Shown in pieces: positions 34,522 through 42,968 of a DNA stretch of 64,000 bases. The DNA is taken from assembly GCF_002265435.1 (NCBI RefSeq), contig NZ_NOKQ01000220.1:62001-126000 (forward strand), in the 5' to 3' direction. Position 1 is the stretch's first letter; each line of letters opens with the position of its first letter. The notes under the pieces are model-generated. The model was not told the origin of the DNA. It was given only the letters and a program-made list of their open reading frames with translations, and made no database searches. The DNA comes from Tetzosporium hominis. GTDB lineage: Bacteria > Bacillota > Bacilli > Bacillales_A > Planococcaceae. A program made the position numbers and the translations under genes.

Positions 34522-35388
34522 ATGAATATTCATGAACGTCAACAAGATGGTCAGCCACCTCAGACACAAAAACACCAACCTGGAGTAGAATCCAAGATGG
34601 AACCTGCACCGGTGCATCCGACAGAATATAAAGGTGCGGACAAATTAAAAGATAAAGTCGCTTTGATTACAGGTGGAGACAGCGGAATCGGAAAAGCGGT
34701 TGCTATTGCATTCGCTGCGGAAGGCGCCTCTGTCGTCATCAATTATTTAGATGAAGACGAAGACGCAAAAGAGACAAAACGACTCATTGAAGACCGAGGT
34801 GGAAAAGTCAAGCTTGTTAAAGGGAATATTACAAGTGAAGACTTTTGTGGAAAGTTGATTGATCAAACGGTCGAAGCGTTTGGTGGACTCGATATTCTGG
34901 TAAACAATGCAGCCAAACAATTCCCTCAAACATCTATTGAAGATATTACATCTGAGCAATGGGATTTGACATACAAGACAAACATTTATCCAATATTCTA
35001 CCTGTCTAAGTTAGCTATGCCACATTTAGGGCAGGGGAGTGCCATTATCAATACTACTTCCGTTACTACTTATATGGGCAATGAAGAACTGATTGATTAT
35101 GCCTCAACAAAAGGAGCCATTGTCGGCTTCACTCGAAGTCTCGCTCAAAACGTAGCTAAAAAAGGAATTCGTGTGAACATGGTGGCTCCCGGACCGATTT
35201 GGACTCCACTGATTCCATCGACATTTGATAAAGAACATGTAGAGGAGTTTGGAGTTGACACGCCACTTGGTCGTCCAGGACAGCCTCGTGATTTAGTTGG
35301 AGCTTATGTCCTGCTAGCTTCTGAAGACGGAGCTTATATGACAGGGCAATGCATCCATGTAAATGGCGGCATGTTGATGTCCTCTTAA
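34522..35388 (+). CDS. SDR family oxidoreductase, general stress protein 39-like
   Basis: A 288-aa classical short-chain dehydrogenase with the long N-terminal extension (about 45 residues, QTQKHQPGVESKM then PVHPTEYKGADKL) typical of YdaD/YhxC/YhdF-type proteins. Cofactor motif TGGDSGIGKAV, NNAA, catalytic Ser in INTTSV and YASTK. In B. subtilis YdaD (GSP39) belongs to the sigma-B regulon, and a matching promoter is present here. The natural substrate is unknown. GAGGAGG precedes the ATG. Confidence 0.92.
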   Translation: MNIHERQQDGQPPQTQKHQPGVESKMEPAPVHPTEYKGADKLKDKVALITGGDSGIGKAVAIAFAAEGASVVINYLDEDEDAKETKRLIEDRGGKVKLVKGNITSEDFCGKLIDQTVEAFGGLDILVNNAAKQFPQTSIEDITSEQWDLTYKTNIYPIFYLSKLAMPHLGQGSAIINTTSVTTYMGNEELIDYASTKGAIVGFTRSLAQNVAKKGIRVNMVAPGPIWTPLIPSTFDKEHVEEFGVDTPLGRPGQPRDLVGAYVLLASEDGAYMTGQCIHVNGGMLMSS

Positions 35389-35416
35389 AGAGTAGCTGCG
35401 GCTGCTCTTTTTTCTT
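35387..35416 (+). terminator. SDR terminator
   Basis: Stem AAAGAGTAGC/GCTGCTCTTT with a 4-nt loop and a T-run, starting at the stop codon. Confidence 0.85.
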
Positions 35417-35475
35417 TTGCCATGAACGTGTACAATAGAGCATGGAAATTCAACAGAGAGAAGGCTTTACAACTC

Positions 35476-36588
35476 ATGGTAACTATTCAACCGCAACGCC
35501 AAACGCCGACCCAGGATGACTGGGAAGCGTATTTAGATATTCACAAGCACGGCCGTTTGACGCTTTCTAGTGTCGAACTCACGACCACTTATTTATGCAA
35601 TATGCGCTGCGAGCATTGTGCTGTCGGCGATATTTTAGCTCTGAAAGATCCGGAACCGATTGCAATGGAGCGCATTTTAGCGCGTTTAGATGAAATTCCT
35701 CATCTGCGTACATTGAGTCTGACAGGTGGAGAGCCTTTGTTCTCGAAGAAGTCATTAGAGAATGTGATCTTACCACTGCTAAAATATGCGAAATCACGTG
35801 GCGTGAAGACGCAGATCAATTCCAATTTGACGATGCCTTTCGAGCGCTATGAGGCAATTGCTCCATTTTTAGATGTCTTACATATCTCTCACAACTGGGG
35901 AACTCCTGAAGACTTCATTGAAGGTGGGTTTGCCAATATGCCGACACCTCCACCAATTGCTGTTCGCCGAAAACAATACGATGTGATGATTGAAAACAGT
36001 CGGCGTCTAGCTGAAATGGGTGTATTCATTTCTGCCGAGACGATGTTAAACAAACGGACGCTACCTTATATAGAAGAAATCCATCGCCAAGTCGTGGAAG
36101 AGATGAAGTGCAGCCGTCATGAAGTCCATCCGATGTACCCGGTCAGCTTTGCCTCGAACTTAGACGTGCTCACTTTAGAAGAGACACGTCAAGCTATCTC
36201 TCGACTTCTGGAGGTCCGTGACCCGGATGTATGGATGTTGTTTGGGACACTTCCGTTCTATGCATGTAGTGATGCTAGCGAGGATCTGCAACTGCTTCAG
36301 AAATTGAGAGGGCAGAAAAATGTCACTATGCGAAATGATCCGGACGGGCGCTCGCGTCTGAACATCAATATCTTCACAGGTGAAGTGGCAGTGACGGACT
36401 TTGGAGAAGCTGCCAAGGTCGGGAATCTACTGGAAACGTCCCTTCCTGAGATTTACGAGAGCTGGTTAGATACCACTACTGCAAAGTCGATGAACTGTCA
36501 TTGTCCAGCGGTATCATGTCTCGGACCAAACTTGCTTGTCAAAGATGCGTACTACCCAGACATTGATTTTACAAAACGAAAAGCATAA
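35476..36588 (+). CDS. yfkAB: radical SAM/CxCxxxxC protein YfkAB
   Basis: A 370-aa radical SAM protein. The cluster cysteines are in CNMRCEHC (Cys 41, 45, 48, spacing CxxxCxxC), followed by SLTGGEPLFSKK, the SAM-binding GGE motif. The C-terminal CHCPAVSC (Cys 341, 343, 348) is the CxCxxxxC signature of YfkAB and probably holds a second metal site. The reaction is unknown. The start at ATG 35476 is chosen because TACAAT at about 35441 looks like a -10 box; the frame open from 35422 would start upstream of it. Confidence 0.88.
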   Translation: MVTIQPQRQTPTQDDWEAYLDIHKHGRLTLSSVELTTTYLCNMRCEHCAVGDILALKDPEPIAMERILARLDEIPHLRTLSLTGGEPLFSKKSLENVILPLLKYAKSRGVKTQINSNLTMPFERYEAIAPFLDVLHISHNWGTPEDFIEGGFANMPTPPPIAVRRKQYDVMIENSRRLAEMGVFISAETMLNKRTLPYIEEIHRQVVEEMKCSRHEVHPMYPVSFASNLDVLTLEETRQAISRLLEVRDPDVWMLFGTLPFYACSDASEDLQLLQKLRGQKNVTMRNDPDGRSRLNINIFTGEVAVTDFGEAAKVGNLLETSLPEIYESWLDTTTAKSMNCHCPAVSCLGPNLLVKDAYYPDIDFTKRKA

Positions 36589-36594
36589 GAATAT

Positions 36595-36626
36595 ACCTGT
36601 CTCGACTGAGACAGGTCTTATTTTTT
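36595..36626 (+). terminator. yfkAB terminator
   Basis: Nine-bp perfect stem ACCTGTCTC/GAGACAGGT with loop GACT, then CTTATTTTTT. Confidence 0.88.
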
Positions 36627-36756
36627 AGAATATGTAGCGGGCCACTTGCTCATCGCTGATCAATAGACCATCCACTTCTACAAATCCTACTCTTTCATAG
36701 AACTTTTTAGCGCCTAGGTTTGCTGGTTCAAAAGAAGCTTTGACAAAGAAAAGTTG
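36625..36756 (-). pseudogene. remnant of a GNAT acetyltransferase (C-terminal 43 codons)
   Basis: Read on the minus strand the sequence encodes QLFFVKASFEPANLGAKKF, then YERVGFVEVDGLLISDEQ and VARYIF before TAA. This is a typical GNAT C-terminus: the EPAN-GAKKFYERxGF motif, then a closing strand. An in-frame TGA lies just upstream, and beyond that the sequence is AT-rich with no acetyltransferase coding, so the N-terminal two thirds are lost. The fragment is too short to fold alone and is probably a decaying gene. Confidence 0.72.
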
Positions 36757-36881
36757 TCAATAGTTTGTAGAAGTTGTATTATTGAATAATAAAAAAATGA
36801 TTATTTACATAAATAAATAGTCGAATTAACTCATTTTCGATAGATTCAGTCTATTTCTCCTTGTTATCGCTTGTATAATCT

Positions 36882-36910
36882 TTGTCCATAGGTTATAACT
36901 AAATTATACA
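36882..36910 (+). promoter_or_regulatory. putative promoter for the DUF4397-sortase operon
   Basis: TTGTCC, 17 bp, TATACA, 40 bp before the ATG. The stretch 36757-36881 upstream is AT-rich and holds no gene. Confidence 0.45.
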
Positions 36911-36950
36911 AAGGATGTACAAACATTAAACAAGCAGAGGAGAGAAGAAG

Positions 36951-37751
36951 ATGAAGAAAATCTTGGTAACACTTGCTGTCGTTTTGTCCATGGTATTCTC
37001 ACTAGGAGCAACAGCCTTAGCCGATGATCATGCAGGCGCAAAAGTACGAGTGGTTCACGCATCCCCGGATGCTCCAGCTGTTGATGTTTATGTAAACGGT
37101 GAATTGACATTAGAAGATGTGCCATTTAAAGCGGACTCTGGGTATCTAGATGTTCCTGCTGGTACTCACAATGTCGAAGTATTCGCTGCTGGTAGCGAGT
37201 ACATGGAAGGCGAAGCGGTTCTACAAGCAGATCTAACTGTTGAAGCTGGTAAAGCTTATACAGTAGCAGCTGCTAACCTTTTAGAGTCAATTGAGTTTGT
37301 TGTAGCTGAAGATTCAATGGAAGTAACAGAAGGCAAAACAAAAATTCGCGTAGGTCACTTATCACCAGATGCGCCAACAGTTGATGTTGGATTAATCGGT
37401 GGAGATGCAGTATTCTCTGGCGCTACATTCCCTGGAATCACAGATTACATGGAATTAGATGCTGGGACATATGACCTTGAAATTCGTACACCGGATGGTA
37501 CTCAAGTTCTTCCTCTAGAAGGAACTGAGCTTGCTGCCAACACAGTATACAGTGTATTTGCGATCAATACTGCAGATTCATTAGAAGTTCTTGCTCTAGT
37601 GGATTACCAAGGTGCTGGTGCACCTGGTGAAATGCCATCAACTGGTCTAGGTACTCCTGAACAAAACACAATGATGTACCTATTAGTTGCTGGTGGACTG
37701 GTACTAGTAATGGGTGGAGCGTTTGCGTTCCGTCGTCGTTTTCAAAACTAG
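36951..37751 (+). CDS. DUF4397 surface protein with MPSTG sorting signal
   Basis: A 266-aa secreted protein. Signal peptide about 1-24 (LVTLAVVLSMVFSLGATALA), then two similar DUF4397 halves that open with VRVVHASPDAPAVDVYV and IRVGHLSPDAPTVDVGL, each followed by AGTHNVEVF or AGTYDLEIR. The C-terminus is a cell-wall sorting signal with a variant pentapeptide MPSTG (228-232), a hydrophobic helix and RRRFQN. The partner is the class F sortase encoded next, whose start lies inside this gene. The role on the cell surface is unknown. AGAGGAGAG precedes the ATG. Confidence 0.88.
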   Translation: MKKILVTLAVVLSMVFSLGATALADDHAGAKVRVVHASPDAPAVDVYVNGELTLEDVPFKADSGYLDVPAGTHNVEVFAAGSEYMEGEAVLQADLTVEAGKAYTVAAANLLESIEFVVAEDSMEVTEGKTKIRVGHLSPDAPTVDVGLIGGDAVFSGATFPGITDYMELDAGTYDLEIRTPDGTQVLPLEGTELAANTVYSVFAINTADSLEVLALVDYQGAGAPGEMPSTGLGTPEQNTMMYLLVAGGLVLVMGGAFAFRRRFQN

Positions 37752-38364
37752 TGTCTTCCTTCTCTCACTGCTCCTCTTTGCAGGCTGCGCGCCTGTAGAT
37801 GAGGTAGCAGTGAAAACAGAGAATGTGGGATTTGAAGTGGATGTTCCTAAAGAACGTGTGGAGCCTGTCGTCAAGGCGGCTACTCAACCTACTGAAAACC
37901 CAATAAATGCTGTACTTCAAAAAGGAACTGTCCCATTAACTCTTCGCATTCCCTCCATTGATGTGGAAGCACCCGTCCAGCATCTTGGAGTGACTGAAGA
38001 AGGCGAGATGGCCGTACCTGATGAAATTAATGAAGTCAGTTGGTTTAAACCTGGCTATAAGCCGGGACAAAATGGCCGTGCTGTTATTGCGGGTCACGTT
38101 GATGGTCTGGATGGTCCAGCTATCTTCTGGGACCTTGCAAAAGTACAGGCCGGTGACACCATCGAAGTGGTAGGAGAGAACGAGACTCTTACATTTGAGA
38201 TTTATAAGCTAGAGTCCATACCCCTTGCCCTAGCAGATGTCTCAGAAGTATTTGGGTATACGTCTTCTCCTGAACTCGTGCTGATCACTTGCTCCGGAAC
38301 CTACAACCGTGAGTGGGGAACACGCGAGGAACGATTGGTAGTCTACGCAAAATTAGTCAATTAG
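37723..38364 (+). CDS. class F sortase, probably a lipoprotein
   Basis: A 213-aa transpeptidase that probably anchors the DUF4397 protein to the cell wall. N-terminal signal with lipobox-like LLLFAGC, a linker, then the sortase domain. Catalytic residues are His 125 (IAGHVDG), Cys 190 (LITCSGTY) and Arg 204 (EERLVVYA). The start is TTG 37723 or GTG 37714, both inside the end of the DUF4397 gene, so translation is coupled. The signature and size fit the class F (actinobacterial and Bacillales) group. A terminator follows. Confidence 0.85.
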   Translation: MRSVVVFKTSVFLLSLLLFAGCAPVDEVAVKTENVGFEVDVPKERVEPVVKAATQPTENPINAVLQKGTVPLTLRIPSIDVEAPVQHLGVTEEGEMAVPDEINEVSWFKPGYKPGQNGRAVIAGHVDGLDGPAIFWDLAKVQAGDTIEVVGENETLTFEIYKLESIPLALADVSEVFGYTSSPELVLITCSGTYNREWGTREERLVVYAKLVN

Positions 38365-38373
38365 TCTAGAAGG

Positions 38374-38404
38374 AAGCAGTGTCCATGCGGATGCTGCTTT
38401 TTTC
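38374..38404 (+). terminator. terminator of the sortase operon
   Basis: Eleven-pair stem AAGCAGTGTCC/GGATGCTGCTT (two G-T pairs), loop ATGC, then TTTTC. Confidence 0.83.
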
Positions 38405-38473
38405 ATTGTGCAAGGAACTAGTTTTTCCGCTATACTAGAACAATGTGAATTGGGATAAAGGAGCGTTTTTAGT

Positions 38474-39283
38474 ATGGAATGGAAAAATATTTTACGTGGT
38501 TTTGCCATGGGTGTTGCCGACTTGATCCCGGGAGTAAGTGGTGGGACGATTGCCGTAATTTTAGGGATTTATGACCGCTTAATCGCCGCTATCAGTGGAT
38601 TTTTTAGTCGTGAATGGAAGAGACATGCGCTTTTCTTAATTCCGCTTGGTGTCGGAATGGTAGCGACGATTTTGTCTCTGAGTCGAGTGATTGACTTTTT
38701 ATTGGAGAATTATTATGCACCTACACAGTTTTTCTTCTTAGGTCTGATCATAGGGATTATTCCGATGTTGTTTGGTGAATTGCATGCACGTGCTGGCTTC
38801 AAATCTTCGTATTGGATAGCTATAGCGATAGGGACAGTGTTAGTTGCCAGTATGGCATTTATTCGTCCTGCAGAAGCGGATATTATTACGAATCTGTCGC
38901 CAGCGACAACTGCCTTATTGTTCTTCTCAGGTTGGTTGGCGAGTATGGCCATGTTGTTACCTGGAATCAGTGGTTCGTTCATCTTGCTTTTAATTGGGGT
39001 ATACCCAACAGCTATCAAAGCATTATCTGATTTAAACATTCCGTTGATTTTAATCATCGGAGCAGGTGTAGGAGTTGGCTTTATTGTCAGCAGTAAGGTC
39101 ATTCGCTACTTACTTAGCCATAAACCGGGTATCACATTCGCTGTAATCATTGGCTTGGTTTTAGGCTCTTTAGCGGTTGTCTTCCCAGGACTACCTGAAA
39201 ACGGCATGCAGTGGGGACTTAGTGTGTTAACATTTGCTGCAGGTTGGATTATCGTACATTTATTAAATAAAGTATCCGCATAA
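38474..39283 (+). CDS. popT: DUF368 (PopT-type) undecaprenyl-phosphate translocase
   Basis: A 269-aa membrane protein with about eight helices. The DUF368 repeats are clear: GVADLIPGVSGGTIAVILGIYDR in the first half and the inverted counterpart MLLPGISGSFILLLIGVY in the second. DUF368 proteins (PopT) have been shown to flip undecaprenyl phosphate back across the membrane during wall and surface-polymer synthesis, in parallel with DedA-family UptA. I assign by family. Its site after a sortase operon is probably coincidence, since a terminator and a TATACT promoter box (about 38431) separate them. Confidence 0.85.
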   Translation: MEWKNILRGFAMGVADLIPGVSGGTIAVILGIYDRLIAAISGFFSREWKRHALFLIPLGVGMVATILSLSRVIDFLLENYYAPTQFFFLGLIIGIIPMLFGELHARAGFKSSYWIAIAIGTVLVASMAFIRPAEADIITNLSPATTALLFFSGWLASMAMLLPGISGSFILLLIGVYPTAIKALSDLNIPLILIIGAGVGVGFIVSSKVIRYLLSHKPGITFAVIIGLVLGSLAVVFPGLPENGMQWGLSVLTFAAGWIIVHLLNKVSA

Positions 39284-39313
39284 AAAAGCATGGGCCGCGG
39301 CCCATGCTTTTAC
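39284..39313. terminator. bidirectional terminator (popT / DinB)
   Basis: Perfect stem AAAAGCATGGGCC/GGCCCATGCTTTT flanked by A-run and T-run. Confidence 0.88.
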
Positions 39314-39783
39314 TTTTGTTTCAGTTGGCGCAAATAGTGGCGAATGGTATTCAAGTGAAGTGCTTCATGGAAGAAACTGAACAGCAAGCAACCTCCGACC
39401 GTATCAAATGTGATTCCAGATTTATTTGTGAACGGATGTGGTAGAGATACGTTCAAGTCTCCTTGATGACTTTCTTTGATGCGAGCGGTCTGAGCCACTA
39501 ACTGTGCACGAATTTCTGCTAGAGTCGGTGGTTCTTCTTGCCAGTCGGCTGGCTTAGTTCCTGCAGCGAACAGACGTGCATAAACCTCTGGCAAATGAAT
39601 TGGTTTTCCTGCGACTTCGTAAGCTAAGCGCTCTTGAATGTAGACGATGTGTCCAAGGTTCCAGCGGATTGAGTTCGAGTATCCTTGTGGAATAACATCC
39701 AATAAATCCTCAGGTGTTGCGTCTAAGACCTTCAGTGTTAGTGCACGAGTAGTATCCAAATGGGATGCCAAATACGGTTCCAT
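39310..39783 (-). CDS. DinB family protein
   Basis: A 157-aa four-helix DinB-superfamily protein (DinB_2 type). Likely metal-binding histidines are in RWNLGHIVYIQERLA (about residue 46) and FSFFHEALHLNTIRHYLR near the C-terminus. AAGGAG lies 8 bp before the ATG at 39783. It follows the GAF-PucR regulator gene by 43 bp and may be the last gene of that operon. Function unknown; one other DinB gene is at 7640-8113. Confidence 0.82.
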   Translation of the reverse strand: MEPYLASHLDTTRALTLKVLDATPEDLLDVIPQGYSNSIRWNLGHIVYIQERLAYEVAGKPIHLPEVYARLFAAGTKPADWQEEPPTLAEIRAQLVAQTARIKESHQGDLNVSLPHPFTNKSGITFDTVGGCLLFSFFHEALHLNTIRHYLRQLKQK

Positions 39784-39826
39784 CAAAACAACTCCTTTTT
39801 GTTTCCTCTAAGCATAACAAAATCAC

Positions 39827-41578
39827 TTACATTTCGTCTTGAAGGAAGTGCAAAGCGGTGTGCAAGGAGAGTAAATCGTCTAAGTTTGTCAGCGTTTTTC
39901 CTGTGATTTCTTCTATGCGCCTTAACCTATAAATTAATGTGTTTGCATGAATATGAAGAGCTTCGGCAGTGGGCTTCATCTGTTGTTGATGTGAAAAGTA
40001 TGTGCGCAATGTGAGAATCAAATCACTATTTTTCTCTTGATCGTAATGTAGTAAGGTCCCCATCGTTTCTTGAATATAGTTTTGAATATCTTCTTTCGGG
40101 GATTGTAAGAGCAATCGATGAAGACCTAATTCATCAAAACTCAGAACGGCTTGGGTAGAATGCATTTTTTCGAGATGACGAAGCGTCTGATAGGCTTCTT
40201 GTGATGAGTAATAGGCGCGGCGAAGGTGGGAGTGCTTCTTCCCGATCCCCACAGTAGCTTTGCAATGAGTCAGCGCTTCTAACTCAGTAATCCAGCCCTT
40301 CCAAATAGCTGTTACTTGATGAACTTCTTTATTTGGAGGTAAATGGACTATAACTTTTAGTTCACGTGAATCTAATGAAGCAAAATGAACAAATTGCTGA
40401 AAATGTTTTGTTGCTTGTTGTACAACGCGCGGATACATAACGACTTTCTCGATTGGCGCATCAAACCGAGCGATGGCTACCACAAAGTCTCCATCAACAG
40501 GGAGGTGGAGACGCTTTGCTAAAAGCGGTAAATCTTCTTTTAATACTCCAGAGAAAAGCTGTTCTGCAAATTCTCCTCGCATCTGGAGTTGCGCGTCTTC
40601 TATTGCCCTAGTTTTGATAAGTTCCATAGCTAGGATACTGCTAGCATGTTCAAGTGTATTGGTATCAATTGCATCGAAAGGCTCTGTTTTAGAACAAAGT
40701 AACCAACCGATCGGTTCTTGCCTAGATCCTAATCGAAAAGCTACAAAATGTAGGTGCCGATCTTTAAGTTCCAGCACTTCCGTTTGTAAGGGAAAGTTAG
40801 AAGTAGAAGGGTAATGTGTCTCTATAAGTTCCTCAAGTTGAGGGGAAGAGGCGGAGACCGAAAAGTCTCTCTCTTCGTTTAGTACCGCATAGTCTACTTG
40901 TAATCGATTTCCGATGTAAGAGGTGATCTCATTCAAAGATTTACCGTTTAACACGAGTTCGGTTAACTCACGGTGAATCGTAGAAGAACGTTGAAGAGCA
41001 TAGTTGACTCGCTTTACATCGTTCATGGCACGCTCTTGAGTTTGATAAAGTCGTGCGTTTTCTAATGTGACGGCTGCTTGTTGAGAAATCGCTTTGACTA
41101 GTTTTAAGTCCTCATCTGAAATCTCCACAGGTTTAAATGCATCTAAAGTGATGACACCTAGACATTGCCCCTTTATTAGTAAAGGGGCGCAAATTGTGGA
41201 GTAGGGCATAGTTGGCACAGAAAGATGTAGGTACCGTTTATTTTCTGGAGACAAGGTGTCTGTGAGTGAGGTCACGGATTCTCTCCCTTGAAACAGAACA
41301 ATCTCTTTTCGGATAAAGCATTGTCCTGTCATAGATTCTCCTGGTTTTAAAGCGACTTTATCGATAATGGTCTTATCGAGGACAGTTGTCTTTTTTGCAA
41401 TCAGCCGTTGTCTCTCTTCATCGAACAGAAATAAAACTCCTCCGTCAATTGCCTGGACTTGTGAAACACACACTTGCAAAAGAGACTCGATGATTGTTTC
41501 AAAGTCAAGAGAGCTATTCATGACATTGGTAGCATACAGTAAAGATTCTAATTGACGCTTTGATAAAGATTCGTTCAT
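39827..41578 (-). CDS. GAF domain-containing PucR/CdaR-type transcriptional regulator
   Basis: A 583-aa regulator. N-terminal GAF domain (about 20-180; GGVLFLFDEERQRLIAKK, YSTICAPLLIKGQCLGVITL), a second sensor region (about 190-330), a PucR-type GGDEF-like middle domain (about 345-480), and the C-terminal HTH_30 (QQQMKPTAEALHIHANTLIY then RLRRIEEITG). It lies 4 bp after the M20 peptidase gene, so it is in the same operon and opposite the AbgT transporter operon. It is the probable activator of both; the effector may be the transported amide or its product. Confidence 0.9.
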   Translation of the reverse strand: MNESLSKRQLESLLYATNVMNSSLDFETIIESLLQVCVSQVQAIDGGVLFLFDEERQRLIAKKTTVLDKTIIDKVALKPGESMTGQCFIRKEIVLFQGRESVTSLTDTLSPENKRYLHLSVPTMPYSTICAPLLIKGQCLGVITLDAFKPVEISDEDLKLVKAISQQAAVTLENARLYQTQERAMNDVKRVNYALQRSSTIHRELTELVLNGKSLNEITSYIGNRLQVDYAVLNEERDFSVSASSPQLEELIETHYPSTSNFPLQTEVLELKDRHLHFVAFRLGSRQEPIGWLLCSKTEPFDAIDTNTLEHASSILAMELIKTRAIEDAQLQMRGEFAEQLFSGVLKEDLPLLAKRLHLPVDGDFVVAIARFDAPIEKVVMYPRVVQQATKHFQQFVHFASLDSRELKVIVHLPPNKEVHQVTAIWKGWITELEALTHCKATVGIGKKHSHLRRAYYSSQEAYQTLRHLEKMHSTQAVLSFDELGLHRLLLQSPKEDIQNYIQETMGTLLHYDQEKNSDLILTLRTYFSHQQQMKPTAEALHIHANTLIYRLRRIEEITGKTLTNLDDLLSLHTALHFLQDEM

Positions 41579-41582
41579 AGGC

Positions 41583-42764
41583 TTATGCTTCCAAATAATC
41601 GAGTGTCACTTGAATCAACACTTTGGCAGCATCCTTCATAGCACGTTCATCAAAATCAAATTTAGGATGATGATGTGGATACTCGGCACCCACTTCTGGG
41701 TTTCCTGCTCCTGTAAAGAAGAAAGCGCCTGGCCGCTCTAATAAGAAGTACGAAAAATCTTCTCCTCCCATAATAGGGGGCATTTGAACGACTTGTTCGT
41801 TACCGACTACTTTTCTTGCTGCTGCAGCAACTAAGTGGGCATCTTTTTCATGATTGATGACAGCAGGGTAGCCTTTAAAGAAGTCGAATTCATAAGTAGC
41901 ACCACTACCTTCGCAAACTCCTTTTATAATTCGGTCCATTTCTTCAATGATTTGATCTTGTACGCCGGTATCGAAAGTACGGACAGTTCCGCCGATTTCT
42001 GCACTATCTGGGATGACGTTGAAAGCTGAGCCGGATTTAAATGTGGCTACAGTCAAAACTGCAGGCTGAAGTGGATCGATACGACGACTCACAATTGATT
42101 GAAATTGACTTACTACCTGTGTAGCTAAATATAAGCTATCGATCGTTTCATGAGGAGACGCACCATGACCACCACGGCCATTAATTTTAATCGCAAATCG
42201 GTCAGCTGCAGCCATAGAAGGACCAGGTGCCCAGCCGATAGTGCCATAAGGGGTCATAGACCATAGGTGTGTTCCGAATACAGCGTCTACGCCTTCTAGG
42301 CATCCTGCTTCAATCATCGGTTTGGCGCCACCTGGTGCAAGTTCTTCAGCGAATTGATGGATCAATACGACATTTCCTTTTAAGTCAGCACGATGTTCTT
42401 GTAGAACTTTTGCAACAGCCAGGAGAGTTGCTGTGTGTCCGTCATGTCCACAAGCATGCATTTTTCCAGCTGCCTTCGAACGATACGGCACATCTTTTTC
42501 ATCTTGAATAGCCAGAGCATCAAAATCTGCGCGCAAAGCTACGGTTTTACCTGGATGACCACCATAAATCCGGCCGATTACACCTCGACCTCCTACTCCT
42601 GTCTCAACCTCGATACCTAGTTCCGTTAAATAATTTGCTATGAATTTTGGAGTTTCGACTTCTTCAAATGAGAGTTCAGGATTTTCGTGAAAATGGCGGC
42701 GGATGGTGACCATCTCTTCGTATAAGCTATCGATTTGATTAAATAATGTTTCAGTAGTAGACAT
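41583..42764 (-). CDS. M20 family metallopeptidase / amidohydrolase (AbgA/AbgB-like or N-acyl-amino acid hydrolase)
   Basis: A 393-aa M20D peptidase. Metal ligands: Cys and His in MHACGHDGHTA (about residue 100), Glu-Glu in QFAEELAPGGAK, and the late GGEDFSYFL. A central dimerisation lid (GRGGHGASPHETID) is present. The family hydrolyses N-acyl-amino acids, IAA conjugates or p-aminobenzoyl-glutamate. The divergent AbgT transporter makes an amide-bond hydrolase for a taken-up substrate likely. GGAGG precedes ATG 42767/42764; the second ATG has the better spacing. Confidence 0.9.
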   Translation of the reverse strand: MSTTETLFNQIDSLYEEMVTIRRHFHENPELSFEEVETPKFIANYLTELGIEVETGVGGRGVIGRIYGGHPGKTVALRADFDALAIQDEKDVPYRSKAAGKMHACGHDGHTATLLAVAKVLQEHRADLKGNVVLIHQFAEELAPGGAKPMIEAGCLEGVDAVFGTHLWSMTPYGTIGWAPGPSMAAADRFAIKINGRGGHGASPHETIDSLYLATQVVSQFQSIVSRRIDPLQPAVLTVATFKSGSAFNVIPDSAEIGGTVRTFDTGVQDQIIEEMDRIIKGVCEGSGATYEFDFFKGYPAVINHEKDAHLVAAAARKVVGNEQVVQMPPIMGGEDFSYFLLERPGAFFFTGAGNPEVGAEYPHHHPKFDFDERAMKDAAKVLIQVTLDYLEA

Positions 42765-42855
42765 CATAGAACCTCCAGTGAATTGTAATACTATTCATTA
42801 TACACTGATAAAATGCTATATCTATGGATAGTTACACAAAGTAAGTGTTTATTAG

Positions 42856-42871
42856 TTGTGTAGATACACAA
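42856..42871. promoter_or_regulatory. candidate operator, perfect 7-2-7 palindrome
   Basis: TTGTGTA-GA-TACACAA in the 204-bp gap between the divergent M20 and AbgT genes, with a further TACACAA half-site at about 42832. TATAAT boxes of both promoters lie outside the palindrome: one on the minus strand at about 42800 and one on the + strand at about 42925. Confidence 0.45.
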
Positions 42872-42968
42872 AAAAGAATTCTATGATTTGGTTAAACGTA
42901 CATAGCTTTATTTGGATAAAGCGTTATAATGAAAACTATTAATTTTCAGAAAAGTTAGGGGAGATTTG

